Shown piece after piece: positions 1 through 6,787 of a stretch of 12,919 nt of DNA. The DNA is from RGIG9151 sp963635575. GTDB taxonomy: Bacteria; Bacillota; Clostridia; TANB77; RGIG9151. How positions within the stretch are numbered: position 1 is the stretch's first letter; the number at the start of each line of letters is the position of its first letter. The notes under the pieces were generated by a model. It was not told the origin of the DNA. It did no database searches and worked only from the letters and a program-made list of their open reading frames with translations. Position numbers and translations under genes: made by a program. The stretch covers positions 1 to 12,919 of the forward strand of contig CAVHFU010000036.1 in assembly GCA_963635575.1 (NCBI GenBank), in the 5' to 3' direction.

Positions 1-6
1 TATTTG

Positions 7-56
7 GGACATTTTCAAAAATTAATATATAGGATTTTATCAAAAATTAATCATAC
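7..56. repeat. Tandem pair of 25-bp AT-rich repeats
   Basis: Two units lie head to tail at 7-31 and 32-56. Both begin GGA and share the exact 12-mer TCAAAAATTAAT (15-26 and 40-51), at a period of 25 bp. The first 18 bases of the two units differ at only three positions. A third copy, in inverted orientation, lies at 12872-12889 at the other edge of the window. The unit could be an intergenic dispersed repeat or part of the end of an insertion sequence outside the window. No gene is visible in 1-83. Confidence 0.55.
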
Positions 57-83
57 TGCCTAGAATTAAATTATGGAAACCTA

Positions 84-111
84 TTGACAAAATGTTTTAT
101 TATGGATATAA
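84..111 (+). promoter_or_regulatory. Sigma-A promoter for rplU-prp-rpmA
   Basis: A perfect -35 hexamer TTGACA (84-89) and a perfect -10 hexamer TATAAT (106-111) are separated by 16 bp. Transcription should start near 118. That leaves a leader of about 90 bases before the rplU start codon at 209, which is the stretch that can fold as described in the next entry. Confidence 0.8.
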
Positions 112-117
112 TAATTT

Positions 118-208
118 AGTATTTTGCCGCTTGAAAAAGGTTTTTGAAATTCCGATTGACGGAATACCTGATATCAGCGTGTCCGAATTTAACGGAGGAG
201 GTGTAGTT
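118..208 (+). ncRNA. Structured 5' leader of rplU (candidate L21 leader)
   Basis: The untranslated leader can form nested helices. A perfect hairpin ATTCCG/CGGAAT (149-154 with 160-165, 5-base loop) is enclosed by AGGT/ACCT (138-141 with 166-169) and then by CGC-TGA/TCAGCG (128-134, one bulged T, with 174-179). A second small hairpin pairs TCCG (182-185) with CGGA (193-196), which covers the first bases of the Shine-Dalgarno sequence. Rfam describes an L21 leader family upstream of rplU in Firmicutes, thought to give autoregulation by L21. Membership is inferred here from position and foldability, without a covariance search. Confidence 0.6.
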
Positions 209-517
209 ATGTACGCTATTATTGAAACAGGTGGAAAGCAGTACAAAGTAGAACAAGGTGATGTTATTTATGTTGAAAAGCTAAATAATGAAGCAGGTTC
301 AACTGTTGAATTTGATAAGATTCTTGCGATTTCCGGAGACACTATGACTGTTGGAAATCCTATTGTTAGTGGAGCTAAAGTTTCTGGAACTGTTTTAGAC
401 CATGGAAAATCAAAGAAAGTTGTTGTATTTAAATACAAGGCTAAGAAGAATGAAAGAAAAAAACAAGGTCACAGACAACTTTATACTAAGGTTCAAATTG
501 ATGAAATCAAGGCTTAA
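209..517 (+). CDS. rplU: 50S ribosomal protein L21
   Basis: L21 is a 23S rRNA-binding protein of the large ribosomal subunit. The 102-residue product starts MYAIIETGGKQYKV, the family hallmark, and continues with a C-terminal basic KKNERKKQGHRQ stretch that contacts rRNA; about 103 residues is usual for the family. The open frame continues upstream to an ATG at 92, but that would place the start inside the promoter and translate the structured leader. The start at 209 has a strong GGAGGAGGTG ribosome binding site at 194-203 and fits the family alignment. The gene opens a three-gene unit with prp and rpmA, and prp follows after 15 bases. Confidence 0.96.
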   Translation: MYAIIETGGKQYKVEQGDVIYVEKLNNEAGSTVEFDKILAISGDTMTVGNPIVSGAKVSGTVLDHGKSKKVVVFKYKAKKNERKKQGHRQLYTKVQIDEIKA

Positions 518-532
518 TAAGGAGCCAACACT

Positions 533-862
533 ATGATAACCATTAATATAAAAAGAAACGAAAAAAACGAAATTGTTTCCTTTTCACTAAACGGGCATGC
601 AGGATATGATGTGAATGGGAAAGATATTGTGTGTGCAGCTGTATCGGCTGTTACAAATATGGTACTTATAGGACTTAATGAAAAATTAGGTGTTGACTTA
701 AATGTTGAGAAATCTGATGGAGGATATTTAAAGGTTGAATTATCGGATAAAACAGAATTTGAGAAAATGAAAAGTGCCCAAGTTTTATTAGAATCAATGG
801 TTACAGAGTTTTTAGATATTGAATCGAATTTTAAGAAGTATATATCGGTCAAAGAAAGATAA
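533..862 (+). CDS. prp: Ribosomal-processing cysteine protease Prp (YsxB family)
   Basis: Prp cleaves the N-terminal extension of ribosomal protein L27 in Firmicutes and related phyla, and in staphylococci the cleavage is essential. The 109-residue protein carries the family signature GHAGYDVNGKDIVCAAVSA, with the catalytic dyad His22 and Cys34 both present. These are the positions known in the Staphylococcus aureus enzyme. An AAGGAG site at 519-524 precedes the ATG. The gene lies between rplU and rpmA, its usual place, and rpmA encodes its substrate. The product is small, soluble and cytoplasmic. Nothing suggests truncation. Confidence 0.94.
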   Translation: MITINIKRNEKNEIVSFSLNGHAGYDVNGKDIVCAAVSAVTNMVLIGLNEKLGVDLNVEKSDGGYLKVELSDKTEFEKMKSAQVLLESMVTEFLDIESNFKKYISVKER

Positions 863-880
863 TAATAGGAGGTGTAAACA

Positions 881-1165
881 ATGTTACTTAGAATTGATGT
901 TCAATTCTTCGCACATAAAAAAGGTGGCGGAAGCACAAAGAACGGTAGAGACAGTGAGTCAAAAAGACTTGGTGCTAAAAGAGCTGACGGACAATTTGTA
1001 TTAGCTGGTAATATCTTAGTAAGACAACGCGGAACAAAGATTTATCCAGGAACAAATGTTATGATTGGTAGTGACGATACATTATTTGCTACAGCAGATG
1101 GTATTGTTAAGTTTGAAAGAAAAGGTAGAGACAAGAAACAAGTTTCTGTGTATGCTGCTGAATAA
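881..1165 (+). CDS. rpmA: 50S ribosomal protein L27 with cleavable N-terminal extension
   Basis: L27 sits at the peptidyl-transferase centre, and its mature N-terminus reaches toward the tRNA ends. The 94-residue product begins MLLRIDVQFFAHKKGGGST. Residues 1-10 match the extension found in Firmicutes, and the Phe9-Phe10/Ala11 junction is the expected Prp cut, giving a mature protein that starts AHKKGGGS. The STKNGRDSESKRLG block and the DGQFVLAGNILVRQRGT core are typical. An AGGAGGTG site at 867-874 supports the start. It is the last gene of the L21 unit and is followed at once by an intrinsic terminator. Confidence 0.96.
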   Translation: MLLRIDVQFFAHKKGGGSTKNGRDSESKRLGAKRADGQFVLAGNILVRQRGTKIYPGTNVMIGSDDTLFATADGIVKFERKGRDKKQVSVYAAE

Positions 1166-1174
1166 TGAATTATT

Positions 1175-1209
1175 AAGGAAAGAGGCCGCTACGACCTTTT
1201 TCCTTTTTT
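1175..1209 (+). terminator. Rho-independent terminator after rpmA
   Basis: An 11-bp stem with one G-U wobble pairs 1175-1185 with 1195-1205 around a 9-base loop. Its 3' arm runs into six T residues (1204-1209). It ends the rplU-prp-rpmA transcript, at least partly. No good -35/-10 pair is visible between it and obg, only a TATAAA at 1216-1221, so obg may depend on read-through. Confidence 0.85.
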
Positions 1210-1220
1210 AATTATTATAA

Positions 1221-1241
1221 AATGCAGGATACATCTGCATT
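1221..1241 (+). promoter_or_regulatory. Hairpin directly upstream of the obg ribosome binding site
   Basis: AATGCAG (1221-1227) pairs perfectly with CTGCATT (1235-1241) around the loop GATACAT. The stem ends at the edge of the GGTGGAGG ribosome binding site (1243-1250). There is no T-run after it, so it is not a terminator. It may protect the 5' end of the message or affect translation of obg. The role is inferred from position only. Confidence 0.4.
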
Positions 1242-1256
1242 AGGTGGAGGTTTTTT

Positions 1257-2522
1257 ATGATAGACTTAGTTAAAATAAGTGTTAAAGCCGGAAGAGGCGG
1301 AAATGGATTTGTATCATTTAGAAGAGAAAAATATGTTGCTGCAGGAGGACCGGACGGTGGAGATGGTGGCAAAGGCGGAGATGTATATTTCCAAGTTGAC
1401 GCTGATATGAATACTTTGGCTGAATTTAGATATAAGAAAAAATATACGGCCGAAGATGGGCAAAAAGGCGATGGCGGAAACCGTTTTGGAAAATCCGGTG
1501 CAAATTTATATATAAAGGTCCCAGCTGGAACAGTTGTTAGAAATATGGAAACAGGAAGAATAATTGCTGATTTAGTTAATGTTGGAGATAAGGTATTAGT
1601 AGCTAAGGGGGGCCGTGGCGGAAGAGGAAACGCTAAATTTGCTACGGCAACTCGTCAAGTTCCTAAATTTGCCGAGGAGGGCGAAGAAGGAGAGACTTTT
1701 GAATTAATGCTTGAATTAAAATTACTTGCCGATGTTGGTTTAGTAGGTTTTCCTAACGTAGGTAAATCTACAATACTTTCTATTATGACTTCTGCAAAGC
1801 CTAAGATTGGAAATTATCAGTTTACTACATTAGTTCCTAATCTTGGAGTTGTAAAACTAGATAATGGAACAGATTTCGTATTGGCAGATATTCCTGGACT
1901 TATTGAAGGAGCTCATAGAGGAGCAGGCCTTGGACATGAGTTTTTGCGCCACATTGAACGTACGAAATTGATTTTACATGTTGTCGATTGTTCACAAAGT
2001 GAAGGTAGAGATGTTGTAAAGGATTTTAAAATTATAAATGCTGAATTGGAATTGCATAATCCAAAACTCGCAAAGCGTCCTCAAATAGTTATAGCTAATA
2101 AAATGGATATACCCGAATCCGAGGAAAATTTTAAGAGACTTAAGGTAGTAACTGATAAAATGGGATATGAAATCTATCCGGTTTCTGCTGTTACAAATCA
2201 AGGACTAAAAGAAGTATTTTATAAAGTAAGCAAAGTGCTAAGTGAAATAGTTCCGGAAGAGGAGACTAATGAGTATGTGGAAGAAGCTGTAATTCAAGAT
2301 ACACCTGAGTTTGAGATAAGTTGTGAAAATAATATTTATATTATTTCAGGAAAAAGTGTAGAAAAGGTAATGAGAAGCATAAATTTTGACGATTATGAAT
2401 CTGTACAGTATTTTCAGAGATTTTTGGAAATGAAGGGAATAAATAAACAGCTTGAAAAAATGGGCATAGAAGAAGGAGATACTGTTAGAATAGGTGAGGT
2501 TGAGTTTGAATATATTAAATAA
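1257..2522 (+). CDS. obg: GTPase Obg (ObgE/CgtA), ribosome assembly
   Basis: Obg is an essential GTPase that binds the 50S subunit during assembly and is tied to stress and (p)ppGpp signalling. In Bacillus it is also needed for sporulation initiation. The 421 residues contain the glycine-rich Obg fold (about 1-157; GGPDGGDGGKGGD at 30-42). The G domain follows, with G1 GFPNVGKS (164-171), G2 Thr191, G3 DIPG (211-214), G4 NKMD (281-284) and G5 SAV (310-312). A C-terminal OCT domain covers about 350-421. All GTP-binding motifs are intact and the length is normal. The ATG has a GGTGGAGG site six bases upstream. The rpmA-obg order is conserved in Firmicutes, but the genes that follow here are not the usual yhbY-nadD. 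Confidence 0.97.
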   Translation: MIDLVKISVKAGRGGNGFVSFRREKYVAAGGPDGGDGGKGGDVYFQVDADMNTLAEFRYKKKYTAEDGQKGDGGNRFGKSGANLYIKVPAGTVVRNMETGRIIADLVNVGDKVLVAKGGRGGRGNAKFATATRQVPKFAEEGEEGETFELMLELKLLADVGLVGFPNVGKSTILSIMTSAKPKIGNYQFTTLVPNLGVVKLDNGTDFVLADIPGLIEGAHRGAGLGHEFLRHIERTKLILHVVDCSQSEGRDVVKDFKIINAELELHNPKLAKRPQIVIANKMDIPESEENFKRLKVVTDKMGYEIYPVSAVTNQGLKEVFYKVSKVLSEIVPEEETNEYVEEAVIQDTPEFEISCENNIYIISGKSVEKVMRSINFDDYESVQYFQRFLEMKGINKQLEKMGIEEGDTVRIGEVEFEYIK

Positions 2523-2549
2523 GACCTTTTTATGAGGAGTTGAATTTTT

Positions 2550-4148
2550 ATGGAAGATATCGATGTAGATGCTTTCGCAAAAGAGGCTAAAGAAAAAGTG
2601 AAAAGCAATAAGCTTGTAGTGGGTATTGTCTCGGCTCTTGTTTTTTTGGCGATTGTATTTTTGATATTATTATTAATGACAGTAGGTTATAAAAGAATTT
2701 ATGGTGGTGTTTTGGTAAATGGAGTTGCTTTAGGTGGTATGACACTAGAAGAAGCTCAGCAAGCACTAAATAACCAATATAAAGACTTAGCATATCTAGA
2801 TATAAGCGTAAGATGCAATGATTATAGAAATGATTTTAGGGCTGAAGATATAAGTGCAAGTTTTGATGTTGAGTCTGCTGTAAATACTGCATATACCTAT
2901 GGAAGAGAAGGTAATTTAATCGATAGAATATTAAATGGACTAAAATGTAGATTTAGTAAGAATGATTTAACGGTTGATGTAAATGTTGACAGAAAAAAAA
3001 TAGAATCTGAAATAGCTAAAGTAACTCGTGAAGTTGAAACTCCTGCAATCGAATGGAGTTATGCTAGAGAAGGAGATAAACTTCTAGTTAAAAATGGTGT
3101 TACCGGAATTATAGCTGATAAGGAGGCTGCTAGATTAGAGATAATAAGTAAACTAGATAAGATGGTTGATATGTTGGATAATCCGGTAAATATAAAAACT
3201 GAAGAAGTACATCCTGAAAAAGTAGATATAGATAAGATTCAAAAACAAATAACCAAAAAAGTACAGAACGCGGAATACATCAGTGATACGGGGAATTTAA
3301 TAGAACAGATTATAGGTATAGAAATAGAAGATGTTGATCAAGCAAAAAAACTTGCAAATAGTATTACTGAAGAGGGAATGCAATTCTCAATTCCCCTACT
3401 TATAACCATGCCGGAGGTTACAACCGAAAGTGTTTTGGGAGAATTATTTAGAGATAGGCTAAGTACATATACCACATATTTTAATGTTAACGAAGTTGAA
3501 AGAACGGAAAATGTAAAGCTTGCAGCTGAATTTATTAATGATGTAATTTTAATGCCTGGTCAAGAGTTTTCTTATAACAATATTGTTGGGGAAAGAAGTA
3601 CAGAAAGAGGATTTAAAACAGCGAAAGTTTATCAGCAAGGTCAAGTAGTAGACGGACTTGGCGGAGGAATTTGTCAAGTATCTTCTACATTATATAATGC
3701 GGTAGTAATGGCAGACTTAGAAGTGTTGGAAAGAAAAAATCATAGTTTATCAGTTTCATATGTAAAATTGGGTAGAGATGCGACTGTTGTTTATGGAAGT
3801 ATAGACTTTAGATTCAAAAACAGTAGACAGTATCCTATAAAAATATCAAGTAAAATTTCTGGTGGAACATTAACAATAGAAATATATGGATATAATACAA
3901 ATAAGACAAGATTAGTAGATATTGAAACGGAAGTGATAGAAGTATTACCGTTTAAGGAACAGGAAATACAAGATGCTACAATGTCTGTTGGAACAAGCCA
4001 AATTACTACGACAGGACATAAAGGATATAAGGTAAAATCATATAGAGTCACGACCGAAAATGGTGAGGTAGTAGAGAGAAAGTTTATATCTACTGATACA
4101 TATTCACCGGTAGCACAAGTTAAAAGAGTTGGAATTGCTGAAAATTAA
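2550..4148 (+). CDS. Membrane-anchored VanW-family protein with C-terminal G5 domain
   Basis: The 532-residue protein has a short charged cytoplasmic N-terminus, one transmembrane segment (about 22-46) and a large extracellular part. Residues about 48-290 look like two peptidoglycan-binding-4-type repeats (GGMTLEEAQQAL in the first, GVTGIIADKEAARLEI in the second). The VanW domain spans about 300-450, with the signature GGGICQVSSTLYNA (371-384) and LGRDATVVYGSIDF (407-420). A G5-like domain (about 458-527) closes the protein. VanW proteins occur in some vancomycin-resistance clusters, but most are chromosomal envelope proteins of unknown biochemical role; no other van gene is present here. 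A GAGGAG site at 2534-2539 precedes the start. It follows obg by 27 bases and is probably co-transcribed with it. A cell-wall role is inferred. Confidence 0.9.
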   Translation: MEDIDVDAFAKEAKEKVKSNKLVVGIVSALVFLAIVFLILLLMTVGYKRIYGGVLVNGVALGGMTLEEAQQALNNQYKDLAYLDISVRCNDYRNDFRAEDISASFDVESAVNTAYTYGREGNLIDRILNGLKCRFSKNDLTVDVNVDRKKIESEIAKVTREVETPAIEWSYAREGDKLLVKNGVTGIIADKEAARLEIISKLDKMVDMLDNPVNIKTEEVHPEKVDIDKIQKQITKKVQNAEYISDTGNLIEQIIGIEIEDVDQAKKLANSITEEGMQFSIPLLITMPEVTTESVLGELFRDRLSTYTTYFNVNEVERTENVKLAAEFINDVILMPGQEFSYNNIVGERSTERGFKTAKVYQQGQVVDGLGGGICQVSSTLYNAVVMADLEVLERKNHSLSVSYVKLGRDATVVYGSIDFRFKNSRQYPIKISSKISGGTLTIEIYGYNTNKTRLVDIETEVIEVLPFKEQEIQDATMSVGTSQITTTGHKGYKVKSYRVTTENGEVVERKFISTDTYSPVAQVKRVGIAEN

Positions 4149-4178
4149 ATTGTGGAAGTTTATTGGAGGGCTATATAA

Positions 4179-5495
4179 ATGAAGAAAAGAGGAGTAATTG
4201 GTGGTGTTATTACTATTGTTATTTTATCTGCTGTTTTGAAGGTTTGGTGGATAAATAATATACCACTTACTCCTCTTTATGATTTTGAAACATTTTATAA
4301 AGTGGCGGTTAATTTATATAACGGAGAAGGGTTCACGCTAAATGGTTATCCTTGGGCTTTTCAGTCATATGGTTATCCTCTTATGCTAAGTATTTTCTTT
4401 AGAATAGTTGGAAGTTCGAGTATATTTACTGCAAAAGTTTTTAATGTTATATGTTCTACACTCACATTGCCATTTATTTTCTTAATCATGGATAAAGTGT
4501 TTAATAAAAAGAGTGTTGCATGGCTTTGCTTTATAGTATTTGCCTTTATGCCTAATAATCTTATATATAATAATGTACTGGGTAGTGAGATATTATCAGT
4601 GTTATTATTTTCAATAATTATATGTATGAATTTATATATGATTGAAAAATATAAGATATGGAATTTTATAATTCAAGGTTTTTTAATCGGAATATTAAGT
4701 TTAGTTAAACCGTTTTTTATGGCATATCCTATTGTTTTAATTTTTATATACTTTATTAAAAATAAAGAACTTAAAAACACAGCAATCATTGGTGTATCCT
4801 TAATTGTAGGATTTATGTGTGTAATGATTCCATCGACGATAAAGAATTATAAAGCTTTCGGAAAAGCATTTCCTATATCGTATAATGGTGGGTATACATT
4901 GTATATAAATAATAATAGTATGAATGTTAGAGGAACTTGGATGAATGCTTTTAAAGTTCCAGCAAGTGAGGAATTTAAGCAGAAATTACGTGATGTTGGG
5001 TTTGAATATGATGTTGACCATATAACTGAAAAGACTCAAAATTTAAGAAATGCATACTCAGGGGATATATTTAAGGAAGAAGCAATAAAATGGATAATAC
5101 AACATCCGGCAGAATTCATTTCATTAGGATGCTTAAGAATAGTTAATGTTTTCTTTGATGGAGCATCTGATGTACAATTGTGGGGGTTTGAAAACTTAGG
5201 TCAAATGACAATTATGCAAAATAGGTTATTTAAGGTGTTTATGGGTGTTTCGAATTCGATAATATATGTTATAAGTACATCGTTTATATTTGTGTTATTG
5301 TTAAATATAAAAAGGATATTTACTAAAAAGGCAGAACTTAGTTTATTAATAGTAACTTGGAGTACGTTATTCTTTTATGCAGTATATTTTGTAATAGAAG
5401 GCCAAGCTAGATATAATTTCCCAACTTTATTTATGCTTTTAATATGTTTTGGTTGGTTATTTGAAAAGGCTGAATTCAAGGATACATCAATATAG
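4179..5495 (+). CDS. Polytopic GT-C type glycosyltransferase (PMT/ArnT-like)
   Basis: This is a 438-residue integral membrane protein with about ten hydrophobic segments, among them roughly 4-24, 84-104, 112-128, 134-154, 202-220, 358-378, 386-405 and 410-427. The first extracytoplasmic loop carries LYDFETFY (33-40), with an acidic residue in the usual GT-C position. The GYPLML and LGSE (134-137) motifs and the late RYNFPTLFML stretch (411-420) also fit the PMT_2 family. Such enzymes use lipid-phosphate-linked sugars to glycosylate proteins or envelope polymers on the outer face of the membrane. Donor and acceptor cannot be read from the sequence. A GGAGGG site (4165-4170) supports the start. 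It lies 30 bases after the VanW gene, suggesting a shared envelope role. Confidence 0.82.
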   Translation: MKKRGVIGGVITIVILSAVLKVWWINNIPLTPLYDFETFYKVAVNLYNGEGFTLNGYPWAFQSYGYPLMLSIFFRIVGSSSIFTAKVFNVICSTLTLPFIFLIMDKVFNKKSVAWLCFIVFAFMPNNLIYNNVLGSEILSVLLFSIIICMNLYMIEKYKIWNFIIQGFLIGILSLVKPFFMAYPIVLIFIYFIKNKELKNTAIIGVSLIVGFMCVMIPSTIKNYKAFGKAFPISYNGGYTLYINNNSMNVRGTWMNAFKVPASEEFKQKLRDVGFEYDVDHITEKTQNLRNAYSGDIFKEEAIKWIIQHPAEFISLGCLRIVNVFFDGASDVQLWGFENLGQMTIMQNRLFKVFMGVSNSIIYVISTSFIFVLLLNIKRIFTKKAELSLLIVTWSTLFFYAVYFVIEGQARYNFPTLFMLLICFGWLFEKAEFKDTSI

Positions 5496-5515
5496 TAGAG
5501 GTTTAGGGGGGCAAA

Positions 5516-6604
5516 ATGTTAGAAGAATTATTAAGCAAAGAAATTAATGTAGTTAAAGAATTGGTGGATACACATAATTGTAGATTTATGGGTATTTTAA
5601 ATACTTATGATATTACTATTAAGGATAAGGGAAATTTTAAGTATCCAAAAGCAATATTAAATAAAGAGTATGGAGGAGCTAGTGTACTTCCGATAGATAA
5701 AGAGGGCAATGTTTATTTAGAAATACAATATAGATTTCCGTTAAGAGAAACTATAATAGAGCTTCCGGCAGGAAGAAGTGAAACCGGAGAGACATTTTTT
5801 GACTGTGCAAAAAGGGAATTAAGAGAAGAAACAGGCTGTACAACTGATAAAATTATCGAACAACCGGCAATATATGCCCAACCGGAATTTACTAACGAGA
5901 GATTAGGTTCATTTGTGGCATTAGATTGTGAACAAACGGAAAAACAACACTTAGATGTAGACGAAACGGTTTGTGTTTTTAAGCTACCATATGAAGGTAC
6001 AATAGAACTAGTAAAAAATAATGTGATTAAAGATGAAAGAACAATCATTGCACTCGGGATAAGCAGATGTATCCAGGGGTTGCGGTTTGGTGCATTTGGT
6101 GAAAACATAGAAGAATTTACGAAAAAAGTAATAAGTAGACTTAAAGATGAAGAATCAAATCTGGAAGAAAAGGAAGTGGGAATAGCTTACACCCTCCCAT
6201 GTGAGTTTGGACTGATAAGAGATCATATAGTAGTTGTTCCGGGAAATAAAAATTCAAGGCGTGAATGTTTTTATTTAAAATCAGGCAGTATTGTGCTTCC
6301 AATTTCAAAAAATGGGAAATTAGGTTTTAGGGTTCGGTATATGCCGGCAGTAGATAAAAATCTTGTACATTTACCGGAAAAATTGGAATTTAAAGAAACT
6401 GATAATTTGTGTGAATTTGGGGAAATGATAACAGCAGTAGGTTATTCTAATGATAGACAAAATATGTTTTTGGCAAAGGATATGGAAGAAACAGAAGAGT
6501 TTGAGTGGCTTACAGTAAACGGGACTCTAGATTATATAAAAAGCGGGAAGATTGAGGACGGCAGAGTGCTAGCAATCGTACTGAAGTATTTAATGAGCAT
6601 GTAG
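5516..6604 (+). CDS. NUDIX hydrolase with a second, degenerate NUDIX-like module
   Basis: The 362-residue protein has an N-terminal NUDIX domain (about 50-190) with a complete box GX5EX7REUXEEXGU at 86-108 (Gly86, Glu92, Arg100-Glu101, Glu104-Glu105, Gly107). Its surroundings (ELPAGRSETGE, and YAQPEFTNERL downstream) resemble ADP-ribose/nucleotide-sugar pyrophosphatases. The C-terminal half (about 255-360) repeats the fold. GSIVLPISKNGKL matches GASVLPIDKEGNV, VHLPEKLEF lines up with IELPAGRSE, and the end GTLDYIKSGKIEDGRVLAI matches GTIELVKNNVIKDERTIIA. The REXXEE helix is missing from this second copy, so it should be catalytically dead. A purine-rich AGGGGGG site at 5505-5511 precedes the ATG. 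The gene closes the obg-vanW-glycosyltransferase run. The substrate is unknown; ADP-ribose or an NDP-sugar are candidates. Confidence 0.87.
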   Translation: MLEELLSKEINVVKELVDTHNCRFMGILNTYDITIKDKGNFKYPKAILNKEYGGASVLPIDKEGNVYLEIQYRFPLRETIIELPAGRSETGETFFDCAKRELREETGCTTDKIIEQPAIYAQPEFTNERLGSFVALDCEQTEKQHLDVDETVCVFKLPYEGTIELVKNNVIKDERTIIALGISRCIQGLRFGAFGENIEEFTKKVISRLKDEESNLEEKEVGIAYTLPCEFGLIRDHIVVVPGNKNSRRECFYLKSGSIVLPISKNGKLGFRVRYMPAVDKNLVHLPEKLEFKETDNLCEFGEMITAVGYSNDRQNMFLAKDMEETEEFEWLTVNGTLDYIKSGKIEDGRVLAIVLKYLMSM

Positions 6605-6630
6605 GAAAAAAGGAACTATATAGTTTTTTT
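6605..6630 (+). terminator. Weak AT-rich palindrome, possible terminator
   Basis: The perfect palindrome AACTATATAGTT (6614-6625) sits between an A-run and a run of seven T residues (6624-6630), just after the NUDIX stop codon. The geometry is terminator-like, but the stem has only one G-C pair per arm and would be weak. It is the only candidate end for the obg-to-NUDIX transcript before the next promoter. Confidence 0.3.
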
Positions 6631-6644
6631 AAATAAAATTAAAT

Positions 6645-6731
6645 GTGGCATTCATTGAAAAACTAGAAGAAATCGAAGATAAATTATTTGATATAGAATC
6701 GTGGAATGAAGTGAAAAACATTCTGGAATAA
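6645..6731 (+). other. Possible 28-codon ORF or gene scrap (GTG start)
   Basis: An open frame from GTG 6645 to TAA 6729-6731 encodes an acidic, probably helical peptide (VAFIEKLEEIEDKLFDIE, then SWNEVKNILE). The in-frame stop just upstream is at 6630-6632, and no ATG or ribosome binding site lies in a useful position. An overlapping ATG at 6643 opens another frame that stops after seven codons. Composition looks protein-like, but the ORF is very short. It may be a remnant of a longer gene, a leaderless small protein, or chance. Confidence 0.15.
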
Positions 6732-6752
6732 AATGTAAAATTATAACTTCGC

Positions 6753-6781
6753 TTGACAAGTTATTCCTTATAATATATTAT
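6753..6781 (+). promoter_or_regulatory. Sigma-A promoter for the pheS T-box transcript
   Basis: TTGACA (6753-6758) and TATTAT (6776-6781) are separated by 17 bp. Transcription should begin near 6788, just before the first conserved T-box stem I bases. A closer TATAAT at 6769-6774 is only 10 bp from the -35 hexamer, so it is not the partner. Confidence 0.7.
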
Positions 6782-6787
6782 TAAATA

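Noticed and set aside
92..208. Upstream in-frame extension of rplU starting at ATG 92
   Set aside because: It would begin between the -35 and -10 elements, translate the structured leader, and add 39 residues absent from L21 proteins. The start at 209 has the ribosome binding site.
514..852. Minus-strand ORFs opposite prp and other genes (also 1992-2201, 3791-4051, 5713-6108, 7759-8001, 10057-10371, 11958-12281)
   Set aside because: All lie opposite well-identified + strand genes or their control regions, lack ribosome binding sites and read as low-complexity antisense translations.
819..1004. 61-codon + strand ORF across the prp-rpmA junction
   Set aside because: It overlaps both real genes in another frame, has no ribosome binding site and no recognisable protein features.
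2550..4148. Vancomycin-resistance locus
   Set aside because: VanW-domain proteins are common chromosomal envelope proteins. No vanHAX, vanRS or other resistance gene is present.
6769..6774. TATAAT as the -10 element of the pheS promoter
   Set aside because: It is only 10 bp from the TTGACA at 6753-6758. TATTAT at 6776-6781 gives a 17-bp spacer and a start that fits the T-box.
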